DNA of 36,138 bases from NCBI GenBank assembly GCA_013298625.1, contig JAAFIF010000095.1, positions 1-36,138 on the forward strand. Direction: 5' to 3'. The stretch is from Myxococcales bacterium. Its GTDB lineage: Bacteria; Myxococcota_A; Polyangia; Polyangiales; Ga0077539. The notes beneath the pieces were generated by a model. It was not told the origin of the DNA, did no database searches, and saw only the letters and a list, made by a program, of their open reading frames with translations. This document shows, piece after piece, positions 29,820 through 36,138 of the stretch; within the stretch, counting starts at the first letter, position 1; each line of letters begins with the position of its first letter. Both the position numbers and the translations under genes were made by a program.

Positions 29820-30766
29820 TGTCGACGATCAAGCCCATCGCCACGAGGCAAGCGTTCGGTGAAGCGCTCGCCGCCATCGGCGCCACGCACCCCGAGGTCG
29901 TCGTGCTCGACGCGGACCTGTCGAAGAGCACCAAGAGCGAGCTGTTCGCGAAGAAGTTTCCCGAGCGGTTCATCCAGATGGGGATCGCAGAGCAGAACAT
30001 GCTCGGCGTCGCCGCGGGCCTCGGGCTCTCGGGCAAGATCCCCTTCGCGTGCTCGTTTGCGTGCTTCATCGCGGGCCGCTTCGAGACCATCAAGATCTCT
30101 GTCGCCTACGCGGGCTCGCCCGTCCGCATCGTGGGGACGCACGCGGGCGTCGGCATCGGCGAGGACGGCTACTCGCAGATGGGCCTCGAGGACATCGGCC
30201 TCATGCGCGTCCTGCCCGAGATGGTCGTCCTTCAGCCCGCCGACGACGTCGAGACCGCGGCCATGGTCCGCTGGCTCGTCGAAGAGAGCAAAGCCCCCGC
30301 GTACCTGCGTTTGACCCGACAAAACGTGCGTCGCGTGCACGCCGAGGGATGGACCTGGACCCCCGGCAAGATGGACGTCCTTCGCGAAGGAACCGACGTC
30401 GCCATCATCGCCTCCGGCGGCCCCGTGATGAACGCCCTCGACGCCGCAGAAGAGCTCGCCAAGAGCGGCCTGTCCGTCGCCGTCGCCAACCTCTCGAGCA
30501 TCAAGCCCCTCGACGCCGCGGGCATCGAAGCGCTCTCGCGCAAGGTGAAGCTCATCGTCACCGTCGAAGACCACAACGTGCTCACCGGCGCGGGCTCGGC
30601 CGTGGCCGAAGTGGTGGCCTCGCTCAAGGGCGCGCACGCGCGCGTCCACCGCCACGGCGTGATGGACACCTTCGGCGAGTCCGGAACCCCCGAGTCGCTC
30701 TACGACAAGCACCGCCTCGACGCGAAGGGCATCGCCGCCGTCGTGCGCGAGCAGCTCGCTGACTGA
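29819..30766 (+). CDS. Transketolase, C-terminal (pyrimidine-binding) subunit
   Basis: 315 residues with the pyrimidine-binding and C-terminal domains of transketolase. Seen: VVVLDADLSKSTKS, FIQMGIAEQNMLGVAAGL (with the catalytic Glu of AEQNM that protonates thiamine), SFACFIAGRFETIK, THAGVGIGEDGYSQMGLEDIG, and the C-terminal VEDHNVLTGAGSAVAEVV ... DTFGESGTPESL. It completes the holoenzyme with the preceding gene. The start ATG 29819 shares its A with the TGA of the N subunit, and AAGGAGG lies just upstream, so translation is coupled and equal stoichiometry is expected. A 1-deoxy-xylulose-5-phosphate synthase would be a single fused chain, so that alternative is unlikely. Confidence 0.93.
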   Translation: MSTIKPIATRQAFGEALAAIGATHPEVVVLDADLSKSTKSELFAKKFPERFIQMGIAEQNMLGVAAGLGLSGKIPFACSFACFIAGRFETIKISVAYAGSPVRIVGTHAGVGIGEDGYSQMGLEDIGLMRVLPEMVVLQPADDVETAAMVRWLVEESKAPAYLRLTRQNVRRVHAEGWTWTPGKMDVLREGTDVAIIASGGPVMNALDAAEELAKSGLSVAVANLSSIKPLDAAGIEALSRKVKLIVTVEDHNVLTGAGSAVAEVVASLKGAHARVHRHGVMDTFGESGTPESLYDKHRLDAKGIAAVVREQLAD

Positions 30767-30797
30767 GAGAGTGCGGTACGCTCGACGACCATCAGCG

Positions 30798-31391
30798 ATG
30801 GTCGACGCGACGCACAAGCAGCGCCCAGCGCTCAAAGGGGTGTTGGTTCGGCAGCTCCGCGGCTGGATCACCGAGCAGGGGCTCGTCGAGCGGACCAGGG
30901 AGAAGCTGCCGCGCGAGTTCGCGGCGGCGTTCGAGAGCGAGGTCTTCGCGACAGACTGGGTCGACGCGCGCGAGACCGCCGCGTTGCTCTACGCGCTCGA
31001 GTCCGCGACCAACGCACAGACGGTCTTCGACGCCATGCGAACGATCTCGCGGACGGGGACCATCCCGCGCATCCAGCCGATCCTCGACGGCATCGTGCGC
31101 CTGTTCGGCCTCAGCCCTGCGACGCTGTTCTCTCGGCTCAACCTCATCAACCGCGCCACCACCCGCGGCGTCGAGACCGCGTGGAGCCCTCGCGGCGAGC
31201 GCGACGGCGTCGTGGCGATGACCTTCGACGGACCCGTCGATCCCCCGTCGCCCTGGGGGATCTTCTCGAGCTCGACGATCAACGCGTGGGCCGGCACTGC
31301 GCAGACCGTCTTCGACGTGTGCGACGTGCGCGGGACCATCACCCCGCTGCCGGTCAAAGACCGCGTCGTCGAGCTTCGCGCGCAGTGGTGA
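30798..31391 (+). CDS. Uncharacterised protein, possibly myxobacterial TIGR02265-like
   Basis: A 197-residue soluble protein. It begins with KGVLVRQLRGWITEQGL and has a helical N-terminal half and a beta-rich end (GVETAWSPRGERDGVVAMTFDGPV ... VFDVCDVRGTITPLP). Length, the lysine-glycine start and the order of helical then beta parts resemble the Myxococcales-restricted TIGR02265/DUF2378 family, whose function is unknown; I hold this at low certainty. It has no signal peptide. ATG 30798 follows TACGCT (30777-30782) by 15 nt, so it has its own promoter despite following the transketolase genes by only 31 bp. Confidence 0.68.
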   Translation: MVDATHKQRPALKGVLVRQLRGWITEQGLVERTREKLPREFAAAFESEVFATDWVDARETAALLYALESATNAQTVFDAMRTISRTGTIPRIQPILDGIVRLFGLSPATLFSRLNLINRATTRGVETAWSPRGERDGVVAMTFDGPVDPPSPWGIFSSSTINAWAGTAQTVFDVCDVRGTITPLPVKDRVVELRAQW

Positions 31392-31462
31392 GCGAGAGTT
31401 TTCGCGAGGGCTTCTTCGGCCCTTTACGCGAGAGACAGACACGGACATAGTCCGTCCCTCCG

Positions 31463-32482
31463 ATGGTTCGCCGCTCGACTCCAGGCCGTCCTACCGGCAA
31501 GTACACGCAGGCGGTGCGTCTGTTTCAGCTGTTTCACCGGCTCGAAAACTCGCCCGAAGGCGTGCGCATCGACGACCTCGCGCGCGAGCTCGACGTCACG
31601 CCGCGCTCGGTGCGCCGCGATTTGAAGGCGCTGCAAGGGGCCGAGATCGAGCTCGAAAACGTCGACAACGACGGCGAGCGCCGCGTGCGCCTCGCGCGCA
31701 CGGGCAAGAGCACCGAGCCGATTCGCATGACGCGGTTTCAGCGCTACTCGCTCGCCGCCGTGCGCCGCGCGTTCGACGTGCTCGAAGGCACGCCCTTTCA
31801 CGACGACCTCTCGCAGCTGTTCGCCAAGCTCGCGCAGGGCAACGCCGCGGACCCCAACGCGGCCAACGAGGGGCTCGCTGAGCGCTTCGTGTACATCCCC
31901 GACGCGCCCAAGAACTACAAGAAGTTCAAGGACCAGCTCTACGAGATCTACGACGGCGTGCTGCGCTCGCTCACGCTCTCGTTTCTCTACGACGGCGGCA
32001 CGACGATGGGCATGCGCAGGCTCGAGCCGTACTGCCTCGTGCTGTACCGCAACGGTCTGTATCTGGTCGGCAAGGACGTGGCGAAGAAGGAGTTTCGTAC
32101 GTTCGCCGTCGAGCGCATGCGCCGCGTGCGCGCGCTGCCGCAGGCGCCCTTCACGCGCGACCCGGACTTCGACCCGAGCAAGCTGTTCGACGGCGCGTTC
32201 GGGCTCATCGCCGGCGGCGAGCGGCACAAGGTCGTCGTCGAGTTCGAGCCGCGCGTCGCGACGTGGATCGAAGAGCGCGAGTGGCACCCGTCGCAGAAGG
32301 TCACGCGCCAGGTGGACGGCGGCGTGACGGTCGAGTTCAGCGTCGCGATCAGCGAAGAGCTCGTCGCGTGGGTCCTGCGCTGGGGCGGCAGCGCGCGGGT
32401 GCTCGAGCCGCAGCAGCTGATCGAGCGTCTGCGCAGGGATTTCGCCCGCGGAGCTGCGCTGTACAGCGGCGCTCCGAGCTGA
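31463..32482 (+). CDS. WYL-domain transcriptional regulator
   Basis: A 339-residue DNA-binding regulator. An N-terminal winged helix-turn-helix (about 15-75; GVRIDDLARELDVTPRSVRRDLKALQ) is of the HTH_11/DeoR type. A central helical part leads to a WYL domain, seen as LEPYCLVLYRNGLYLVGKD ... FRTFAVERMRRVR (about 187-228), and a C-terminal extension with VVVEFEPRVATWIEEREWHPSQKV. WYL domains bind ligands such as nucleotides or single-stranded nucleic acid and often control stress, DNA repair or defence genes. No such system is evident next to it, so the target is unknown. ATG 31463 has TAGTCC 9 nt upstream and no Shine-Dalgarno. It converges on the patatin gene with 8 bp between stops. Confidence 0.9.
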   Translation: MVRRSTPGRPTGKYTQAVRLFQLFHRLENSPEGVRIDDLARELDVTPRSVRRDLKALQGAEIELENVDNDGERRVRLARTGKSTEPIRMTRFQRYSLAAVRRAFDVLEGTPFHDDLSQLFAKLAQGNAADPNAANEGLAERFVYIPDAPKNYKKFKDQLYEIYDGVLRSLTLSFLYDGGTTMGMRRLEPYCLVLYRNGLYLVGKDVAKKEFRTFAVERMRRVRALPQAPFTRDPDFDPSKLFDGAFGLIAGGERHKVVVEFEPRVATWIEEREWHPSQKVTRQVDGGVTVEFSVAISEELVAWVLRWGGSARVLEPQQLIERLRRDFARGAALYSGAPS

Positions 32483-32493
32483 GCCGTAGCTCA
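32480..32493. terminator. Hairpin spanning two convergent stop codons
   Basis: TGAGC-CGTA-GCTCA holds the stop codon of the WYL gene in one arm and of the patatin gene in the other. 5 bp stem, no T tract. As at 4268-4281, part of the pairing is automatic for facing TGA codons. Confidence 0.25.
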
Positions 32494-33258
32494 CCCCGCG
32501 CTGAGCCGCACCACGCCGTCGCGCACGGGCTGATCGAGCGCGCGCTCGGTCGCCCTGCGCGCAGCCTCGAACGCCTTCGCCCCTTCGCTCAACCGAAACG
32601 GCCCCGTCCGCGGAACACCATCGATCGCCAACGCCACCAGCCCCGCGCGCTTCGGCGGCACCAGCGCAGGATCCTCAGTGCTGCGCCACGGAGAGCGCGA
32701 GACGATGTGATGGTGCAGCACGCGCTCGCCCTCGGGCACGCCGTCGAGGCCCGGTCGATCGAGCACTCCGCCGTCGAGCCACAGCGCGCCCTCGTGTCGC
32801 ACGGGCTGAAACAACACCGGCAGCGCGCACGAGGCGTGGATCGCCGGGGCGAGCGGCCCCGCGCGAAGCACGGATGTCCTGCGTTTTTTCACGTCGAACA
32901 CGCTGAGCGCCAGCGGCGCGCGGCACGCTTCGAACGTGCTCACCGGCAAGATCGCCTCGAGCCGCTGCCGAAACAATCGCCCGCGCAAGAGCCCCATCCC
33001 CAACGCGGGATCCCAGAAGTCTTCGCGTCGCAGCCGCACGAGCTCGTCTCGCTGCCGCGCAGCGTCGAGCCCCGCAGCCCACAGCCCCGTCACCAGCGCG
33101 CCTGCGCTCGAGCCCGAGAGCGAGCGCGCGAAGAGCCCCCGGTCTTCGAGCGCCGTCAGCGCCCCGCAGTGCGCGAAGAACGCGAAGAACCCCGAGGACA
33201 TCGCCAACGTAAACGGCCCTTCAGAGAGCCACTCGGAGAGCGTGATCGACGCAGCCAC
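32491..33258 (-). CDS. Patatin-like phospholipase family protein
   Basis: A 255-residue alpha/beta-hydrolase-like protein of the patatin family. It has the nucleophile elbow SLSGSSAG (GSSAG 49-53, nucleophile Ser51) and the catalytic Asp motif LDGG (Asp162), giving the Ser-Asp dyad. PAIHASCALPVLFQPV (about 138-153), the A-S-x-x-x-P block, precedes it. The first block, normally GGGxRGxxHxGxLxAL, reads SSGFFAFFAHCGALTAL here, so the oxyanion-hole glycine loop is altered and activity is uncertain. Expected substrates would be membrane lipids or acylglycerols. No signal peptide is seen, so cytoplasmic or a secreted effector by another route. GTG 33258 follows TACAAC by 7 nt. It converges on the WYL gene; the next gene ends 49 bp upstream on the same strand. 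Confidence 0.85.
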   Translation of the reverse strand: MAASITLSEWLSEGPFTLAMSSGFFAFFAHCGALTALEDRGLFARSLSGSSAGALVTGLWAAGLDAARQRDELVRLRREDFWDPALGMGLLRGRLFRQRLEAILPVSTFEACRAPLALSVFDVKKRRTSVLRAGPLAPAIHASCALPVLFQPVRHEGALWLDGGVLDRPGLDGVPEGERVLHHHIVSRSPWRSTEDPALVPPKRAGLVALAIDGVPRTGPFRLSEGAKAFEAARRATERALDQPVRDGVVRLSAG

Positions 33259-33306
33259 GGGCAGCGTTGTAGCGCAGCTGGCCGCGATCGACGCAACCGC
33301 TTCGCG

Positions 33307-34395
33307 TCACCATCCCTCGGGGTCGGGGTCCACGAACAACTCGAACAACGACGAGATCACGTTCGCCATCACCGCGCGGTCCGCCTCGAGCTCGTCCAAC
33401 GACGACGGCGGCGGCGCGTCGAGCGCGCGTGACTGCGCGACCAGCGCGTCGAGCGCCAGCCACCCTTCTTGACCGTCCATTCCGACGAGGGCCAGCAGCA
33501 GCGCTTGTACGCTAACGGATCGCAGCGCCCCGGCGCGCAGCTGCGCTTCGCGGTAGTGAATCATCTCGGGCGTCGGAGACACCGCGCTCGCGCCGTCCCC
33601 GAGCAATCGGTCGAGCGCCGCCAACATCGCGCGCTCGAGCGCCCACCCTGCGTCCTCGGGAAGCACGCCGTGGCCGCGCGCGATGAGCGTGTCGATCTCG
33701 GAGGAGGGCGGCGCCGCAGCGGCGCGCGTCGGTCCTCGGCGCCAGCGGGTCGCTCGCAGCGCGACGAGCTGCACCGCGCCGACCGAAGACAAGCGCGCGA
33801 CGGCCAACGTGCAGCGCGCTTCGCGGAGCAGATAGCGGCCGAGGGCGGTGTCGACGTCGCTGTCCGAGAGCGCGTAGCGCGCGTCGATCCAGCGCAGCAT
33901 CGCGCGCAGGGCCTCGTCGCTCGCGGCGACCTCGCGCCACTGCGGGTTCAGCGAGAGCAACATCCGCTCGTCGCGCGCGCCCTCGAGGCGAAGCCCCAGC
34001 GCGGGGTTGTCCACGAAGCTCGAGACGGAGACGTCATCGAGCGCGTACGTCCACAGCACCGGCAGCCCGATCGCGCGCAGCCGATCGACGCCCACCGCCG
34101 CGAGCAGCAGCGCGACCGCGCCGAACGCCGCGCCGAGCAGCAGCCCGAGCCACGCGAACGGGTGCGCGCTGGCACCGAGCACCAGCACGAACAGCGCGGC
34201 GCCTGCGCCGACCATCATCGAGAGCGCGAGGCTCGTGGCGCCGTCGACCATCGCCGCGCGACGCAGCCGCGGAAGCTCGGCGCGCTCCCACGCAGAGAGC
34301 GTCTGTCGATACCCGCACGCGCCGCAGGGCGCCGCGCGATCGTCGACGTCGCGGCCGCACGCGGGGCAGAGCTTCGGCGGATCGATCGACGCCAT
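33307..34395 (-). CDS. Zinc-ribbon membrane protein of unknown function
   Basis: A 362-residue protein. The N-terminus is a zinc ribbon, LCPACGRDVDDRAAPCGACGY (Cys10, 13, 24, 27). Two adjacent membrane helices follow (about 52-72, SLALSMMVGAGAALFVLVLG, and 75-100, FAWLGLLLGAAFGAVALLLAAVGV). The rest is a long soluble region with no recognised domain, largely helical and rich in Ala/Leu, ending in an acidic tail (LFELFVDPDPEGW). The topology suggests both ends in the cytoplasm. ATG 34395 is chosen because the ribbon starts directly after it and TAGACT lies 11 nt upstream, overlapping the end of the preceding gene. Function is unknown. Confidence 0.75.
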   Translation of the reverse strand: MASIDPPKLCPACGRDVDDRAAPCGACGYRQTLSAWERAELPRLRRAAMVDGATSLALSMMVGAGAALFVLVLGASAHPFAWLGLLLGAAFGAVALLLAAVGVDRLRAIGLPVLWTYALDDVSVSSFVDNPALGLRLEGARDERMLLSLNPQWREVAASDEALRAMLRWIDARYALSDSDVDTALGRYLLREARCTLAVARLSSVGAVQLVALRATRWRRGPTRAAAAPPSSEIDTLIARGHGVLPEDAGWALERAMLAALDRLLGDGASAVSPTPEMIHYREAQLRAGALRSVSVQALLLALVGMDGQEGWLALDALVAQSRALDAPPPSSLDELEADRAVMANVISSLFELFVDPDPEGW

Positions 34396-34406
34396 GCGCG
34401 GCCGAG

Positions 34407-34412
34407 AGTCTA
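34407..34412 (-). promoter_or_regulatory. -10-like element for zinc-ribbon gene
   Basis: TAGACT on the reverse strand, ending 11 nt before the ATG at 34395 and overlapping the TAG stop codon of the preceding gene. Confidence 0.4.
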
Positions 34413-36017
34413 TCGCTCGATCGTCCACAGCTCGAAGAGCCCTTCGCGAAACGCCCTTCGCGCGCGCACGCCGCTCGCGTCGCCGCCGCGAAACGGATGG
34501 CCTGGATACCGCTCGCCGCGCACGACGATCACGGCGTCGTAGAAGCGCCCGTGCCGCAGCGGGTCGAGCTGCCAGCCGTGCGTGCTCGGCGCCCACAGCT
34601 CTTTGACCGTGAGGGCGTCGCGCGGGACCTCGGGGCGGTACGTCACGCCGGTGCGGGTGAAGCCCATGGAGGACATTCCTCCGCGAAAAACCAGGGAGTA
34701 GGCGCCCGCGTGCAAGAGCACCGGCAGCCTGAGCCCTTCTGCGTGCGTCGTGTACGCGAGCGTCGCGACCCGCTGCCCCGGCGCGAGCAACGCCGTCGCC
34801 CGTCCGATGGGCTCGAGCGCCCTGTCGTACTGCGCGAACCGATGGTGCGCCCACGCGAGCGACCCGAGCGCGCACGCCGCGACGACCACCCTCGCCCGCG
34901 CGTAGCGAGAGACCCACCGAGCGTGCGCATCCGCCCTCGGCGCCGCGCGCCAAGGCAGCACCCACGTCGCCGACAGCAGCGCCAGCGACGCGAGCCGAGG
35001 CGCGATGCTCTGGCCCCGAAACTCCGCGGGGAGCAGCAAAAACAGCGCCCAAATCACGGCCGCGATCACCCTCGCGAAGCCCTCGCGCGGGTCTTGTTTA
35101 TCGGTGACTGTATTCAACTCTCCCGCCTGCGCCGCGCGCCACGCGGCCCACAGCGCGAGCGCGTACGCGATGGCCGGCAGCTGCCCGAGCGAGTCGAGCC
35201 CGGACGAGAGCTTCATCCAATACAGCGTCGACCAGGGCGCGGCCCACACGGTCTTGCGCGGGACGCGAAACTCGTCGTCGAGCGCCTGCCCCGAGAGCCA
35301 TCCACCCGCAACGAGGTACAGCGCGACCAGGGCCGCTGCCGGGGCCATCGCGAGGGCGAGCCGCGCGAGCGCGCCGCGGTCGATCACCGCGCGACGCCGC
35401 GCGTACAAGCCCAGCGCAGCGACGGACACGCACGCGATCATCGTGGGCTGCGCGTGGGTGAAGAACATCGCGACGCCGAGCAGCGCGACCGCGGGCAGCC
35501 TCCATTTCGCCTTGGATATCTTCTGCTCATCGAGCCATCGCAGCACGAGCGCGAGCTGCGCCAGCGAGAGCGTCGTCGCGAGCACGTACGGGGCGAACCC
35601 CCAGAGCAAGTTGGCCTCGATGACGACGGTGCAGCCGACGAGGGCGAGCCACGGGCTGCGTCCGAGCGCGCGCGTGATCGCGAGGATCGCCAGCGCCGAG
35701 CCCGCGAGCGAGAGCGAGAGCACCAGTCGGCCGCCGAGCAGATCGTCGCCGACCGCGCGCGCGACGAGCACGTGCGCGTAGCGAAAGCCCTGGTACGGAA
35801 GAAACCACCCCGTCGTGCGGTAGTGCTGCGCGCTGCCGAACGCAGGGTCGTCGGCGTGCGCGACGATGGCGTCCTGCGCGAGGTGCTGCGGCCAGTCGAC
35901 GAGCGGCAAGAACCGATGCGCTAGCGGCAGCGCAGCGATGAGCGCGAGCGCCAGCGCGAAGAGCGCGCGAGCGACCCGCGCATCAGCGTGGTCGGCCCCC
36001 GAGACGCCGCGACGCAC
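34410..36017 (-). CDS. Polytopic membrane protein, possibly a GT-C-type glycosyltransferase
   Basis: A 535-residue integral membrane protein with about ten hydrophobic helices between residues 15 and 390, followed by a soluble C-terminal domain of ~145 residues. The first loop after helix 1 carries HRFLPLVDWPQHLAQDAI. An acidic residue in this loop is the catalytic feature of GT-C glycosyltransferases that use lipid-linked sugars, and the D-x-P-x-H motif is common in such proteins. FFTHAQPTM lies in a mid-chain helix. I see no family name with certainty; sugar transfer to lipid or polymer in the envelope is the best guess. GTG 36017 begins 7 nt after the upstream stop, so it belongs to the same transcript as that gene. 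It has a TAG stop. Confidence 0.75.
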   Translation of the reverse strand: MRRGVSGADHADARVARALFALALALIAALPLAHRFLPLVDWPQHLAQDAIVAHADDPAFGSAQHYRTTGWFLPYQGFRYAHVLVARAVGDDLLGGRLVLSLSLAGSALAILAITRALGRSPWLALVGCTVVIEANLLWGFAPYVLATTLSLAQLALVLRWLDEQKISKAKWRLPAVALLGVAMFFTHAQPTMIACVSVAALGLYARRRAVIDRGALARLALAMAPAAALVALYLVAGGWLSGQALDDEFRVPRKTVWAAPWSTLYWMKLSSGLDSLGQLPAIAYALALWAAWRAAQAGELNTVTDKQDPREGFARVIAAVIWALFLLLPAEFRGQSIAPRLASLALLSATWVLPWRAAPRADAHARWVSRYARARVVVAACALGSLAWAHHRFAQYDRALEPIGRATALLAPGQRVATLAYTTHAEGLRLPVLLHAGAYSLVFRGGMSSMGFTRTGVTYRPEVPRDALTVKELWAPSTHGWQLDPLRHGRFYDAVIVVRGERYPGHPFRGGDASGVRARRAFREGLFELWTIER

Positions 36018-36024
36018 GATTGGC

Positions 36025-36138
36025 TCAGTGCGGGATCACGCCGGAGAACCACAGCCCCGCGCCCACGGCGGCGAGCGCGAGCACGCCCGCGACGGCGTAC
36101 ACCGCGGGGCTGCTCTTCTTCTCGGGCTCTTTGGGCTT
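36025..36138 (-). CDS. C-terminus of a membrane-anchored protein (cut by window edge)
   Basis: The last 37 codons of a gene entering from the right edge. They read a charged segment KPKEPEKKSSPAV, one hydrophobic helix (YAVAGVLALAAVGAGLWF) and the short end SGVIPH before TGA. A single C-terminal helix suggests a tail-anchored or signal-anchored protein. The family cannot be told. It is probably co-transcribed with the polytopic membrane protein 7 bp downstream. Confidence 0.55.
   Translation of the reverse strand, partial: KPKEPEKKSSPAVYAVAGVLALAAVGAGLWFSGVIPH

Overview
This window looks like chromosomal DNA of a myxobacterium (Myxococcota), perhaps a Sandaracinus-like member of the Polyangia. 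That is an inference from very high GC, long antisense shadow ORFs, many lipoproteins, an RCC1-type beta-propeller lipoprotein, a DUF3160 lipoprotein, an AgmX/PglI C-terminal domain protein, a Ser/Thr kinase and bacterial sterol genes. I see no tRNA, rRNA, CRISPR array, insertion sequence, prophage or integrase. It reads as ordinary chromosome with lineage-specific genes.

Layout. (1) 1-1448: a Ser/Thr kinase cut by the left edge. (2) 1563-6260: a compact sterol locus of squalene epoxidase (-), squalene synthase (+) and an oxidosqualene cyclase (-). The first two diverge from an AT-richer 315 bp control region; the second and third converge with 6 bp between stop codons. The cyclase carries the Tyr/His/Ile residues typical of cycloartenol synthases. 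(3) 6355-8894: a parallel-beta-helix (pectate-lyase-like) lipoprotein and a hemerythrin-like protein. (4) 8967-12640: two paralogous membrane proteins flanking an RCC1-repeat lipoprotein. (5) 12654-22371: a seven-gene minus-strand run holding a DUF3160 lipoprotein, an ECF-type sigma factor with a C-terminal membrane helix, a metallophosphoesterase, an unknown lipoprotein and three linked unknown genes (two zinc-ribbon proteins and a protein with three internal repeats). (6) 22712-26677: a cytochrome P450, an AgmX-like secreted protein, a remnant of a Cys-rich gene, a permuted NlpC/P60-like lipoprotein and another lipoprotein. (7) 26799-31391: a divergent EF-Tu paralog lacking two residues important for GTP hydrolysis, a small membrane protein, a split transketolase and a possible myxobacterial TIGR02265-like protein. 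(8) 31463-36138: a WYL regulator, a patatin-like protein, a zinc-ribbon membrane protein, a polytopic membrane protein and the tail of a membrane-anchored protein.

Functional links. Squalene synthase makes squalene, the epoxidase makes 2,3-oxidosqualene and the cyclase closes it to a protosterol. No sterol demethylase, reductase or C-4 oxidase is recognisable here, and the P450 16 kb away is not clearly CYP51. The best candidates for something undescribed are the three-gene unknown operon (19628-22371), the altered EF-Tu paralog, and the paralog/RCC1/paralog arrangement.

Expression. Many genes that start a transcription unit have a TANNNT hexamer only 7-15 nt before the start codon and no Shine-Dalgarno sequence, which suggests leaderless or near-leaderless mRNAs. 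Several other genes (transketolase pair, RCC1 lipoprotein, AgmX-like protein) have clear Shine-Dalgarno sequences.
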